Assembly (NCBI RefSeq): GCF_035046505.1
Contig: NC_089823.1
Coordinates: 612,767-676,766 of the forward strand
Reading direction: 5' to 3'
DNA from: Tiliqua scincoides
Lineage: Eukaryota > Chordata > Lepidosauria > Squamata > Scincidae
DNA length: 64,000 bases
The notes under the pieces were generated by a model. It was given only the letters and a program-made list of their open reading frames with translations, was not told the origin of the DNA and ran no database searches. Of the stretch, positions 13,581 to 27,200 are shown in pieces (position 1 is the stretch's first letter; each line of letters opens with the position of its first letter). Position numbers and translations under genes: made by a program.

Positions 13581-14905
13581 AGATTCTTTGAAAAGGTCAA
13601 TAGGCATGCGGATGCGGAAAAACCCGTAGACATTTTATATCTGGATTTTCAGAGGGTGTTCGACATGGTCCCTCACCAAAGGCTACTAAAAATCTCCACA
13701 GTCAGGGAATTAGAGGACAGGTCCTCTCATGGACTGAGAACTGGTTGAAGACCAGGAAACAGAGTGTGGGTGTCAATGGGCAATTTTCACAATGGAGAGA
13801 GGTGAAAAGTGGTGTGCCCCAAGGATCTCTCCTGGGACCGTTGCTTTTCAACCATAAATGACCTGGAGACAGGCTTGAGCAGTGAGGTGGCTAAGTTTGC
13901 AGATGACACCAAACTTTTCCGAGTGGTGAAGGCTGGAAATGATTGTGAGGCGCTCCAGAAGGATCTCTCCAGACTGGCAGAATGGGCAGCAAAATGGCAG
14001 ATGTGCTTCAGTGTCAGTAAGTGTAAACTCATGCACATTGGGGCATAGAATCAAAACTTCACATATAGGCTGATGGGTTCTGAGCTGTCTGTGACCGATC
14101 AGGAGAGAAATCTTGGGGTGGTGGTGGACAGGTCGATAAAAGTGTCGACTCAATGTGCGGTGGCAGTAAAGAAGGCCAATTCTATGCTTGGGATCATTAG
14201 GAAAGGTATTGAGAACAAAGTGGCTAATATTATAATGCCGTTGTACAAATCTATGGTAAGGCCACACCTGGAGTATTGTGTCCAGTTCTGGTCACTGCAT
14301 CTCAAAGAAGACATAGTGGAAATGGAAAAGGTACAAAAGAGAGCGACTAAGATGATTACGGGGCTGGGGCACCTTCCTTATGAGGAAAGGCTATGGCGTT
14401 TGGGCCTCTTCAGCCTAGAAAAGAGGCGCCTGAGGGGGGACATGATTGAGACATACAAAATTATGCAGGGGGTGGACAGAGTGGATAGAGAGATGCCCTT
14501 TACACTCTCACATAACACCAGAACCAGGGGACATCCACTAAAATTGGGTTTTGGGAGAGTAAGAACAGACAAAAGAAAATATTTCTTTACTCAGCCTGTG
14601 GTTGGTCTGTGGAACTCCTTGCCATAGTATGTGGTGATGGCGTCTGGCCTGGATCTCTTTAAAAGGGGATTGGACAAGTTTCTGGAGGAAAAATCCATTA
14701 TGGGTTACAAGCCATGATGTGTATGTGCAACCTCCTGATTTTAATAATGGGGCATGTCAGATGCAAGGGAGGGCACCAGCATGCAGGTCTCTTGTTATCT
14801 GGTGTGCTCCCTGGGGCATTTGGTGGGCCGCTGTGAGATACAGGAAGACGGGACTTGATGGGCCTATGGCCTGATCCAGTGGGGCTGTTCTTCTTATGCC
14901 AGTAC

Positions 14906-17900
14906 TCCAGTTTATCTTGGAGATTTTCACCCATGGACACCTTGGACCTTAGAGGCATTTCATGGAATCAGAAGAATTACCCCTGTCCTGTCTTGGATCT
15001 ATGAGCCTCGGGGTTTTCATCCTGTCAGGAAATGGCATGCAGTGTCCTCACATGGCTGTACATCCATGACCTTGGTTGTATATATACTTGATACACCAAG
15101 GATCTTCACAAGGGCCAGAGGCAACCAAGTTCCTTTGCTGTTGTGAGAGAGATTTTCCGTGACCGGTATGATTGGCTTGTCCAAGTAATGACTCCTCAAA
15201 ACCTGAAGTTCCTGTATGCAACCAGAATAAGTCTCAGGTGGAGTCAACGAGAAGGATCCAATTTACCAGAGATCTGCTGGATTCTGTGCACTGCTATGCC
15301 CATCTCCCAGTATTGAGGGGGCAGAGCATAATATTCCTCCTCACAGAATGCCAAGTGTCACAATCTGATTACCTCTGTGTCAGATGCAGGGACTCCTAGA
15401 CCACCTGTAGAGCCAGGTGTCCAACAGCCCCAGACTGAGTGTGACCTTTTTGCCAACAGTAGTCTTGGCTTGGCACAACAGTTGCAAGTTTATGTTGCCT
15501 GTGCTTTAGTCACAACTTGGCTTCAGAAGGAGAGAGAGAGAGAGCTTGGCATCTGTTGGGTCCTGAATGAACCCTTGCCTCCTAGGTGCAGAGCATGGCA
15601 TTATTCTGTGTAGACCTCAAGTGATTTATCTCCTGCTAGGGGCCCAGCGAGAACTCTGTCTTGTGCTTGGCTCACTGATACAGACAGTGGCTCGTCCCTT
15701 TGGAGGCCTACTCCACTGGCACAGCTTCTCTGCGGCATGTAGGTCATCATTGCAAGCCCTCCCTCCTTGGAGGCACCATGAGGCAGGGCTGACCAGTCAA
15801 AGGGTCAAGAGGTCACTAGGTAGTCTGCTCCAGAGCACTCCCCAGCGAGGGAGGCCTTCCTCTTGTGAGGATTCTGTGCCTGTCAGTGCTATGAACAGAG
15901 CTCTGCTGCTGGGTGTGGCTGGCAGGCCTCCATCCCGAAAGGGGCCAAAGTCCTTTGCTTGTTGCTTGAAGCATGAGAGTTTCCTTCCTGGAGCCACCCT
16001 GGCGAGGTGGGGCTGCAGCAGATTTGGCAAAGTGCCTTTGGCAAGGCAGGCCTCTGCTGCACCAGGGCAAAGTGTCTGAGGCTGGTGTTTTCTTCTTGGA
16101 GGACCTGTGGGGAGGCCTGGGTGCCTTCCCAGTTCAGGGCTCCAAGTGCTGTCTGTGCCATCTCTGATGTCTTACCCAGCAGCGCCCAGGTGGGGGGTGA
16201 GGCTGTAGTGCCTCCCCCAGCTTTGGTGTGAGTGAGTGCTGCACTGTGATTCTGCCAGGGCCAGTTGGTCTCGCAGCGGAGTGTGTGGCTGGCTGTGAGG
16301 GCCATGGGCCTCATGTCTGTGCCGGGACTGCCTGAGACTTTGGCTGTGTCCCTTCCCAGCTCCGGTGGCTTTCCATTACTGATTCGACCAGCAGTGGTGG
16401 AGGACTGGGCGAGGCTTCCCTGGCCTGCACTCCAGCCTGTCTTCCCCTCCCTCCCTGGCTGCCTGCCAGTACCTGAGCCTCTGGGTCTTGCCATGCCCTT
16501 GCAAGGGACAGAGTTCAGCCGCCAAAGGGAGTGGTTCAGATGGATGCTGCGGCAAGGTGCCTTCTCGTCTGCCTGCCCGCCCGGAGCCTGTGCTCCCCCT
16601 CCAGGGTGGGCTCAGGGAAACAGGTGGAGGCAGCTCTGGAGCAGTGAGATCCCTCCCCGAAGGGGCCAGGTGGGTGTCATGTTCTGGGTGAGGGGTGAGC
16701 TGTGCCAGTAGCAGCCCAGGTGCTGGCACTGCTGATGGGTCTAGGTCTGTATTTTGAGAGGGGGGAACGGGCGCAGCCTGCGGAGCGGGGCAGCAGGCTT
16801 TTGCTCAGTTCTGCATTCTCCAAGGGCAGATGGGAGAAGCGGCAGGCCAACCCTTAGCCAGAAAGCAGGACTTCCCAGTGACCCCAGAGCAACAGCGGAA
16901 TCTCCATGTTGGTGTACCTGGCCTTCTGTTCCCAAAACAGGAGCCTCAGCCAAACATCTCCTGAGACTCCTCCTGCTTGTGGTGATGGGGAAGCGGGCCG
17001 AAAAATGCAGGCACGAGACCCCTGGTGGGAGAGCACAAATGGGAAGCGCTCCCCCCACCTGTCTGCCGAGAGACTGCCTTGAGGATCTTTCCGCCTATTT
17101 GCGGTGGTGAAGGAGCACCTTCCCCAAAGGGCTTTGATGGGAGACAGGCCCCTCCCCCTCGAGTCCCATGTACCACCACCAGGGGCTGTTGCCTGCAGCC
17201 TGTTTCCAGTGGGGGGCATGGAGGCTGTCCCTCGACTGCTGAGACACCCCTTGTGGGCTGCTGCTTGGCTTTGGCTCGACCTTCTGCTTGTCTGACATGG
17301 TGGCCAAGATGTCAGGGTGGGCCTTCAAAGGCAGCCCCCCCCCCACCTTTCCCACTTTTGGATGGATACCAGAAGGAAGCTTGGAGTGCAGGGACACAGT
17401 GTGTGCGTTTTGTACTTTGAGAGCCCGTGCCTGTTTTTTAGCACCCAGAGCCTTGTGAGCCAGCCCTTGCTGCCTCTGCTGCACATGCAGGGCCGTCCCG
17501 ACCATTGCAGGGAGTCATTTCTGCAACAGCCTGTGGGGGAGGGCTCAGGCCCCCCTTTCTTGCCCAGTCAGGCTTTCTGTCCTGATCTCTCCTCCAAAGC
17601 ACTGCCTGCCACGCAGTGCTCGCTGGAGATGGTGGCGTTGGGTCAGCCTTCCTCTCCTTGGCGGGCTGCTGTGGGTGCCTGGCCTGCGTACCTGTCACAC
17701 CCGTGGCCAGGGAGGCCATCAGTGGCCACTGCTCTGGTGTGGCAGCCGCTCAGCCCCTCCTGGTTGCTTGATCCTCTTGTTGCAACACCCTGAGGTTTTG
17801 CCTCGAGGCCTCCAGCAAGTCACCCTTGAGTCAGAACTTTCCCCACATGTAATACCCAGTGCCTGCTCCCCCCCCCGGGTCTTCCTTTGCTGTGTGCCCC

Positions 17901-18058
17901 CATCGTGACTGGTGGTGCTGAGCTGCTTGTCTCTTGATGGAGGTGCTTGCCTCTTGGATGTTGTATGACCCTTCAGAGCTCCTAGTTTTCCACCGTGCTC
18001 AAACATGGGAGGTGGAAGCAAAACTGTTCCCGCCTCAACTCCTCTTGAATTTCCCTGT
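14906..18058. other. no recognised gene; possible decayed element at the left
   Basis: 14950-15500 is less GC-rich than the rest and reads in pieces like decayed coding text, with no family recognised. 15600-18058 is GC-rich, consistent with an intron upstream of the first FHIP1B coding exon. Nothing else stands out. Confidence 0.35.
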
Positions 18059-18068
18059 CTCTCCACAG

Positions 18069-18271
18069 CTGGGTGCCACATCTGAAGCAACATGGCACCT
18101 CTGGAGATGAGGGCCAGCCATACCTCCACCTCTCTGCAACCCCACACGTCAGCAGCTGCAGCAGCTCTTGGAGAAACCAGGCGAGCATCAGGGAGCTGCC
18201 CCTGACCCTCCAAGCTACCTCTGGTCTCTCCCTTCCCTGCCGGTTGCCATTTGGACCTTGGCCCTTCCCAG
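18069..18271 (+). other. FHIP1B: 5' UTR portion of first FHIP1B coding exon
   Basis: A pyrimidine-rich stretch ending in ctctccacag at 18059-18068 is a plausible 3' splice site. The sequence from 18069 to the ATG at 18272 would then be 5' UTR. The matching upstream donor and first exon were not identified; the human gene also has non-coding 5' exons. Confidence 0.45.
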
Positions 18272-21200
18272 ATGGAGAGGATGAGCTGGCTGAGCAAGCT
18301 GAACCCCCGGGTGACGGGACCCCGGGTGAGCCGAGGCAGCGGCCTGCAGAGCCCGGTGACCACAGCTGACCCTGAAACCTGCCTCATGGTCTTCAAGAAC
18401 CACTGGGCCCAGGTGAGTGCCTGGTGCTTGCGGGCAGGCAGGCTTGGAGGCAGGACACCCAAGCCCAGTAGCAACGTGACATGCCTGGAAGGTGGGTGGA
18501 AGACCCCAGCACAGGCTCCGTGCCCTGCAGCATGGGGCTGGGCTGCAGGGCTTTGGCAGGCCTGGCCCCCCGGAGGGTGAGGCTGGGCCCCATCAGGATG
18601 TGGGTTTGATGTGGCAGATCTGGCAGGGAGTGTGCATTGAGGACAAGAGAGTGGGGAGGTCAGCCCCCTGCTCCTCTGCCCTGCTCACCATCCCTCCCTC
18701 CCTCCCTTCCTCCCTCCAGGTGCTGAGGATTTTGGAAAAGCGAGGGGGCTCCCGGGTGGCCCCTGGCGCAGCTGACGACCTTAGCGCGGTGCGCAACAAC
18801 ACCTACCAGATGATGACGCTGCTGGCGGAGGAGCGGCCCCGTGGGGGGGAGGCGGCAGCCATGGGGCCCATCCTCGAGTTTGTGGTGTTGGAGGGGGTGC
18901 TGGAGCGTTTGCTGGGCTGGCATCTGCAGCGTGACGTCCCCGAGGAGCGCAAAGTGGAGCTGCTGAAGCTCTACGAGATGCTCATCAGCCAGTCCCGCCA
19001 GCCCCTGCTGCGGCACAAGCCGGTCCTGACCCCCCTGCTGCGCCTGCTGGGCCTGTGTGCGGGGCCTGCCTCCCCACTCCTGGAGAACAGCCTGGTGCTG
19101 CTGCTGAACCAGCTCTGCGTCTCGGCTGCCAAGGAGCCCCCACTGCTGGAGCTCTTCTTCCACAGCCCCACGGAGCAGGGGCCTGCCAACCTCCTGGTCT
19201 TCTCCCTCCTCATTCCCTTCATCCACCACGAGGGGCTGCTGGGTCAGCAGGCCCGGGACGCCCTGCTGCTCATCATGGCCATGTCTGCTGGCAGCAGCAC
19301 CGTGGCCCAGTACATCACTGACCACTCCTACTTCTGCCCGGTAAGGGGGGTGGGGGTGGGGCGGGCCAGAGTCACCTCCCTCCTGGGATTGAGCGCAGTG
19401 GCTCCAAAGGGCCCTGGTCTGAGTGCACAGTGCCAAGTGTCCTGGGCCCCCGGCTCGACTTTCCCTGGCTGTGGAAGAAACCCCTTGGCATCTGGCTGGT
19501 GCCTCCAGCCTGTGAACGGGATGCACCTTCATGCCCTCATGTTCTCCCCAACTGGTGCCGGCTCTTTCTGAAGGTGCTGCCAAGGCTTCAGCTGCAGGGG
19601 GGAGGGCTTCTGTCTCTGAGATGCAACCCCCTCCCTAAGCCTCCCAGCCATCACAAGGGTGGGGAACTGTGTTCTAAGAGGGAACCTTTGGGGACTGCAG
19701 GTGCTCAGCGCTATGCTTGGGGGTGGGTGGGTGTCAAAATGCAGAACTGTCTGGGCATCTGGGGAAGAGGCCCCTGGCACCAGCCAGCCAATGTGCACAG
19801 CCCAACCCTGCGATTTCCAAAGCATGCTGCAGTGTGTGTATGTGTGTGTGTGAGCAATCGGAAGGCTCAGGGGGGAGGAGGGAAAATATTTTCCTCAACT
19901 GCCAGTGGGTCTCCTCGGACCCACTTGCACCAGCCCAAGGAGAAAAGGGGGCATGTCGGCTGCCATCAGAGGGGCTCTAGTGCTGAGTGCCACCTTCTCC
20001 TGCCTCCAACATGCCCCTGGCCCTCCGAGCTGCCCTGTTCCAACCAGCCTGCTGGCTTCTCCGCCTTGACAGGGCTCCTCTTTGCTGCTGCAGCACATGG
20101 AGTCCTCCCTGCTGCCTGGGATGGCACACAGCTCCACACCCTTATGGACTGGGGCTTGCGGTGCTGTGAAGCAGGGTCTCTAAACTTTTTGACCGAAGGG
20201 CCACATCAAATATCTGGCACGGTGTTGAGAGCCGAAGAAAAGATTAAATATAAAATTTAAATAAATACATTAGAGATGGAACTTAGATGAATGAATGAAT
20301 GGGCTCAAATGTCCAGGATTTCTCCAAGCACCAACTTGTTGGCAACCTTCAGTCTCGAAAGACTATGGTATCGCGCTCTGAAAGGTGGTTCTGGAACAGC
20401 GTCTAGTGTGGCTGAAAGGCCAATTCAGGAGTGACAATCCCACACTGGGGGCAAATGTAGTCTGTCCCTGGTCTGTCTCCCTGGCTGTGGGCCTTCCTTC
20501 TTTGCCTCTTTGCCTCAGTCTGTTGGCCAAGTGTCTCTTCAAACTGGGAGAGGCCATGCTGCACAGCCTGCCTCCAAGCGGGCCGCTCAGAGGCCAGGAT
20601 TTCCCACCTGTTGAGGTCCACTCCTAAGGCCTTCAGATCCCTCTTGCAGATGTCCTTGTATCGCAGCTGTGGTCTACCTGTAGGGTAGACCTACAAGCAC
20701 CAACACAGCCAAGGAAATAAAGCTCACACAAGCACAACTCTGGTTCTGTTTGGTCAACTGGGCCAGAGGCTCTCGGGATCAGAGGCTGGCCGCGGGCCGA
20801 ATAGAGGCTCTCCGTGGGCCACATCTGGCCCCCAGGCCGGGGTTTGGAGACCCCTGCTGTAAAGCATGCGCCATCCCAAGGACACTGGTTCCAGCAGTGG
20901 TGGTGCCCAGTAGGAGTGGGCGATAAGCTTCTGAGTCCTGTCATGTTGCCTAAGTGGGGTCTACAAAAGCACCAGCCCCTTCTGAAGGATGGGCGAGCCA
21001 GAGAAGCTGGAGGGGGCAGCCTGAGAAGCATCTGCAGTGAGGCCACTGGCAGAGGCCGCCCAGCAGAGTCCAAGGTCTGGCTGTGGAGCACAGGTCTCAG
21101 AGTGCTCCTAGTTGTGCAGGGCACAAAAAGGAGGGAGGGTCAGATCCCCACCGCTCTCCGTGCCTGTCTCTGCCACCTGGTTTAAGGTGGCTTTGGAAAG

Positions 21201-24200
21201 CAAAGGGGGAATGGGCGGGTGGGGCGGCTTCTCTGAGCACTGTTTGCGCTCCGGGATTTGTGCCCTGTACTGTCTTTCAGGGGGTGGATGCCTTACCAAG
21301 AAGGAAAGTTGTATCTGTGGACAGGTGGAGGAGCCTTGGTGGGTTGGGTCACTGTTCAGAGCCCAAGCAGATGTTTGGGGGCAGTAGTCACTTGGTGGAG
21401 TCCAGGGCCTTGGCACAAAGGACCACTGTGGCCTGACCTTGGCAAGAGAGAACTTCACCTCTGCATGGTCTCCCCTGCTTCAAATGGGGGGAGATGTGCT
21501 GTAGTAACTGTGTTGTTCCCCCCATTGGAGAGAGCTGCCCCTCCCTTGGTGGTGTGTCTCTTGTGGCTGGAGGACAGTCCCTTCAGGGTGGATTGGAGGA
21601 GCTTTAAGCCTTGTCCCCTCTCGATGCTTCTTAGGGGAGGCTGGGGAGGCAGGTGGGCTCTTGTCTTCTGGGGACCCAGCAGGGCAGTCTCTTGTGGCCC
21701 TTTCCAGAGCCAGAGTGTTGTCTTTCTCCTTCCCTGCCCAGGTCCTGGCCACTGGCCTCAGCGCCCTGTACTCCTCACTGCCCCGCAAGCTGGAGGTGCG
21801 GGGGGACGACTGGCACTTCCTGCGGCGGGAGGACTGGATCGGAGTTCCCTCCTTGGTCCTCTTCATGAACTCACTGGAGTTTTGCAACGCTGTCATCCAG
21901 GTGGGTCTGCTGGGAAGTGCGTGGCAGGGCGTGTTCTCGGTTGTGGCAGCTGCACCTCTTGCCTTTGAGTGCTTCAAGGTGGAAGTTGCTTGGGGCAGAA
22001 CAGGGAGTGACTGTCCCCCTGCTGGAGGCAGGTTGCTGGACTGGGCTCTTTTGCACCTGCTGGGGATGGGATGGGATGGGCTGGGCTGCTGGAGGGAGAT
22101 CATGGCAGAGGGTGCAGCTCCATGGTGCTCTTTTCTCCATCTCTGGCACTGCCAACAGGTCCAGCAAGCTGTGGGTGGCCACTGGTCAGCAGTGCTGGTC
22201 CTGGTGTGTCCCCACTGTTCAGTATCTAGCTGGGGGAGCCAGGAGGCTGGGGTTCTTCCAGCTCTGCGGAGGCACCCTCCTTCAAGCCCCTACAATCCAT
22301 TGCTTGAGAGGCAGTGGCCTGGAGCCACAGGGGCTGCATTGTGGGGCTGTGGGGCTGGGCACGGCCTCAGACTTGTTTCCTCTCACTGCAGGTGGCCCAC
22401 CCCCTGGTTCAGAAGCAGCTGGTGGATTATATCCACAATGGGTTCCTGGTGCCTGTCATGGGCCCGGCTCTGCACAAGGTGAGGCTGCTGGCACCCTGGG
22501 GCCACATCTCTCTTTCTCTCCCTCGGTGTGAGTTGGACTTGATGTGAAGCCTGTAATTCAGTAAGTCTGGGAAATAAGCCCCCGCCAAGTAAGCTTTGTT
22601 TGCCTAAGCATGGGAAGTGCAGGTGTCGGCACTTCAGGAGGTGTGGTGGCCCTGTGCTGGCCTCAGGTGGGGCTGGGGAAAGGCGTGTCCTTCCAGGCCT
22701 GGCCGGGAGAGGAAAGGGCACAGGGATCAGCACAGCTGCGCACTGGGAAGCAGACTGGACCTCGGGCCTATGCTGCCCTCAGGGAGGGTCCTGCGCTGAG
22801 CCCTGCCCCTGCCTTCCCTCAGACCTCCATTGAGGAGATGATCGCCAGCACTGCCTACCTGGATCTCTTCCTGCGGAGCATCAGTGAGGCCGCCCTTCTC
22901 AAGACCTTCCTGCGCTTCCTGCTGCTCCACCGCCACGACAGCAGCACCATCCTCGACACGCTGGTGGGCCGCATTGCCAGCAACTCCCGGGTGAGGCCAC
23001 CAGGCAGGGGCTTAGGAGGTGCATTGGCCAGCTGTGGCAGGTCTTGGGGAGCCATGCGTGTCCCAGAGTGGCTCTGTGCCAGGTCAGGAGCCTGCCTGTT
23101 GCCCAAGGCCAGCCAACCACCCAAGGCCTGTGGAGGCCAAGGGGGGCAGTTGCTGCTGCAGCTGCGGTCATCCATCCACGCCCTGACCGCAGGACTTCAC
23201 AGCCTCCCGGCCTCATCAGCAGAAGCTGCTGCACCGGATGGTACTGCAGTTACAGGACAGAACCAGTGCAGGAGAGAGTTTGAGCCTGCAAGGGGTGTGG
23301 GGCTTGTGGCCACCTGCAGCTGTCAGGTGGCAGCCCATCCTGGACAACGTGGCTCCTCCCTTCCCCTCCCCCCCAGACAGCCACCCTCCCCACACGCTAG
23401 TGGCTGCACTCCTGGGCCGTGTGTATTGAGCTGCCTGCTGTGGGTTGTACTGCCATGAAAAGCATCTGTGGACACAGACAGGCCCCTCCCTCTCTGGCCC
23501 CTGCTGCTTGGCAGGAGCAGTGCAGGGCCTGTGGACTTGTCCCCTCCCCCACTGGGTTGCTGGAGGTTGGGGGATGGGGCAGGGTTCTTGGCCTGCCTGG
23601 AAGCATCTCCCTGTAGTCTCTTGGGTGTGGTTGGCGGCCTCCTGGGTGAGGGAGCTCTGCTAGACAGCTTCTGGCCCAGGTCTTTGAGGTGGGGGAGCCA
23701 CTGGGGTGGGCTGAAAGTAGCTCTGGCCACACATTCTCACTTGTGCCCCCCCCCCAGCTCTGCATGGTGTCTCTCAGCCTCTTTCGGACTCTGCTCAGCC
23801 TCAACTGTGAAGACGTCCTGCTGCAGCTGGTGCTCAGGTACTCACTGATGCTTTCTTTCTGGGCCGGCAACAAAGCCTGTTCTTTCCTGGAGGGAGACCA
23901 GCCCTCCCTCCCTCAGACGCCCCTGCTGAGGCTTCTGGGGCCCGAGTTCTCTCTTAAGAAAACAAGAAGAGCCCTGCTGGATTAGGCCAAAGGGGACCCG
24001 TCTGGTCCAGCTTCCCGCACTTCACAGTGGGCTGCTAGATGTCTCTGGGAGCACTCAAGACACAAAGCCTGCATGCTGTTGCCACTCCCTGGCCCCTAGT
24101 ATTCTGAGGTGGCTTCCTTCTGGAGGTTGCATAGTCATCCTGGCTTGTCACTGGAGATGGACTTTTCCTCCATGAATCTGTCTAATCCCCTTTAAAGGTA

Positions 24201-27200
24201 TTTAGGCTTTCAGGTGCCATCACCACATGGTGTGGCAAGGAGTTTCACTAATTACTCACTGGATCTGGGCACTGTGAGGAACCCCACAGTGTGCAGGGAG
24301 CCCCATTGGAGTTGCTGATCTGACCTGAGAGCTGCCTGGTCACTTGGCGTGCTTCACTTGAGTAGAGGGAGCGGCCTGGATTGAGGGGAAGGCGGCTGCT
24401 CTGGAGGGCCTCCACTGAGCAGTGGTTTGATCAGGAAGGGCTGTGCAGGATTCGTTCCCCTCCTCAGGCAAGGGTCCTCGCAAGACCGCCTTGTGCCCTC
24501 CGTCCCTGGAGAAGCAGCTCACTCTAGTTGGCCTTTGAAAGCACAGCGTTTGCAGAGGTCAGTCAACCTGCCTTGCCTGGGCAGCGAGCAAGTAAGCGAG
24601 CTCTGTTGCCTGCCTAGGTACCTGGTGCCCTGCAGCCATGTCATGCTGAGCCAGAAGAGGGCCGTGAAGGAGCTGGACCTCTATGGCAGGGCGGCCAGCA
24701 GGTTCCTTTCCCTGATTCCACGTTGCTGCTGTCCGGAGAGCCTGCCCCTGCCTGAGCGTGAGGAGGAGCACGCCACCTGGTCCAAGGGTGAGTGGGGGGG
24801 CTCCAGCCACAGAGGGTGCCCTGGGCAGGCTGGGAGTGAGGGGTAGTGGTTATCGGGCCACAGAGCCCTGGCCTCTGGGGAGGCCTTCACAGCAAATGCA
24901 AGGACTGACTTCCTTGGTGGAGTTCCTCACCCCTTCCTGCACTGGCGGGGGGTGCTGGCCTGGGCTGCGTGTGTTGGCACACCCCCAGAGCCTTTGCTGT
25001 GGACCAGATCCATGGGGGTTGGTGGGAGGAGCAAGGATGCCTGCATGGCACTGGGCCTCAGTGCAGCCCTGGTGGGGCGCTTACAACACTGTTGGGCGTC
25101 AGGAAATCCGGGACAAGGACGGGGTTCTGCCAGTGGCCAGTGCTGGTGGATGGGCGTTTCTGCCTAGAGAGAGTGTGAGGGTCCTGCAGGGCTTAAAGGG
25201 GCCTGGTGAGGGGGAGTGTCGTCATTCTGTCTCGTTGGCCTTGCACCTTTTGCCACCATTTGGTGCAGAGAGACCTGAGACTTCTGAGCATGGAATGGAA
25301 AGTGCGTTTGCCAAGCATTCGTGTCCGGAGTGGAACTCGGCCCACGAGGTAGAGGCTGTGCAGGGTTGGACGGGGGGTCCGCAACCCCCGTGGATGTCGC
25401 AGAAGCAGCACCCGCCTGGTCTAGCCTCTGCCTCCCACCCTGTCCATCTGGGAAGCCAGTGGCTGAGAGCAGCCCAGCTGGGGTGAGGGACTGGGAGCTC
25501 GTGGTGTTCCTGCTTTTGAGAGACCTCCTCTGTGCCCCCCTCAGGTCACGGCAGCCCCAGTGTGGACTCGTCCTCCGTGGTGACCGTCCCCAAGCCCTCC
25601 ACTCCGTCCCGCCTCTCTTTCTTCATGCGGCAGTCCAGCTTTGGTGCAGAGGCCTCTAGCCCCGCTCCCCGCTCCCCAGGGACGCCCACTGTTAGCCCTG
25701 GTCACCGTCCTGGCCGAGGCGAGGAGCTCTCCGAGTTGGAAGGGAACTACTTGGAGTACTTGCGGGATGCACGCCTCAACATTGACCGCTGTGTCTGGGC
25801 CTGCCGCGTGTGGTCAGCCCCCTATGATGGGGAGGAGCCCAGTGCCAGCAGCCTGGCCCCTGCCCCAGACCCCTCCCTACCCATCAACAGTGACTACTTC
25901 AGCTACACCTCCTTCCATGCAGGTGGGCATCCCGACCCCACATCTGCCTCCCCTCGGACTAAAAAGCGGGGCCCGCCAGAAGAGTTGGCCGCCCTCAAAG
26001 GGGCCTCGGGAGGCCCAGAGCCGAGCACCTCCACCTTCCCCAGCACCACGGACTCGAGCATCCTGCTGAATGGGGCCCATGCAGACCCTGGCATCAAGAA
26101 GGTCCGCTGGTGTCCCCAAGGGGCAGTGGAGGTGGTCGAGAATGGCTCCGCCTCCACCCCCAGCCCTGACTCCGGGCCAGCCTGGGAGCCTCTGCCCTGC
26201 CCAGACCTGCCCCTGGATGAGCTGCTGACCCTGGAACACACAGAGAACGGGGCTGCCTCGGCCATTGAGAAGTTCAGCACGGAGCTGAGTCTTCTGAAAG
26301 AGGAGATGGACCCGGGGAGCAGTGCCCAGGAGCCACCCGGGGCAGCCCCCCCGCTGGAACCAGACCCCCTCTCTCAGGAGGAGGAGGAGGCCTACCAGAG
26401 CTTTGCCTCCCCTGCAGACAATGCTGGGCAGCCCAAGCCGGCCGACCACCTGGCCCAGATCCTCAGCAGCCCCCCAAGGACCCCCGGGCAGCCCCCCAGC
26501 CAGCCGTTCACAGGTGAGCCTGTTGGGGATGCCCTCCTCCTTATTGCCACCTGTACCACCCTAGTGCACCTTCAGCCAGTGGGGTGCAGCCTCCTTCCAC
26601 CCAACCCCGAGTCCTTTCCTGCCCTCCTGTCACTTCTGTGTCATGACGCCTTCCGTGACGCTGCCTTGTTTGTGTCCCAAAGTGCTGCTCCTGGCCAGGA
26701 CGGTGCAGTGCTGGATGTGAGTGTGGGGCCGGAGCCCGGCAGAGGGGTGCGAGGGGGGGCTTTGGGGCATTACAGAGCTCCACCTCTTCGGGTGCAAAGC
26801 ATGCTGCTCCTGGGCTTGGGGCCCTTGACTCCCCTCTCCAGGTGCAGGGCCCAGGGAGGCCCAGGGTGGAGGTGCTGCCCACGCCTTCTCTGACGCGTTC
26901 TCCTGCCTTGCCAGTCTCTGCAGGTTGGCACCCAAGGAGCGCTGGGGCCTGGAGTCCTCTGCGCCTTGCAGGGGTGCACACTGAGGCTGAGCTGGCCCTG
27001 GATAGGCTCGCTCGCTCGCTCCAGGCCTGAGGGTCTTGCAGGCAGGCACGGAGGCCGCCTTTGTTCAGTGGCCTGCAGGGGTCCAGCAGCCTCAGGCGCA
27101 CTTGCCTGTGGAGTCTCCCCAGCTCTGTCCTCCCTGGGGCAAGACCCTTCTCTGCCGGGCAGCAGCAGTGCAGGCTTTGGGGCAACCCCGGGATTCCCTT

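Larger units (their letters stand above)
10990..14905 (+). mobile_element. CR1 LINE with ORF1 esterase and ORF2, carrying nested CR1 pieces
   Basis: ORF1 remnant at 11020-11550 is an SGNH-type esterase: VVGNSIIRNIE (serine block), VVVVHGGTNDM (GTND block), then YKRDGLQLNQN, where the last catalytic His is Gln. ORF2 starts at about 11658 and encodes the APE-like endonuclease (MGELDCLVTRENIDIVGITE, GITETWW, RVVIMGDFNYPHIDWVNL). Reverse transcriptase resumes at 13581 and includes AKFADDTKLFRVVKA at about 13890; the 3' UTR ends near 14900. Two inverted CR1 tails interrupt it, at about 12682-12747 and 12931-13580. Confidence 0.88.

Noticed and set aside
17719-18474. 251-codon open frame on the minus strand
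   Set aside because: It overlaps FHIP1B coding exon 1 in antisense, with no homology recognised.
18660-19583. 307-codon open frame on the minus strand
   Set aside because: It is a mirror of FHIP1B exon 2, whose sense translation is clearly conserved.
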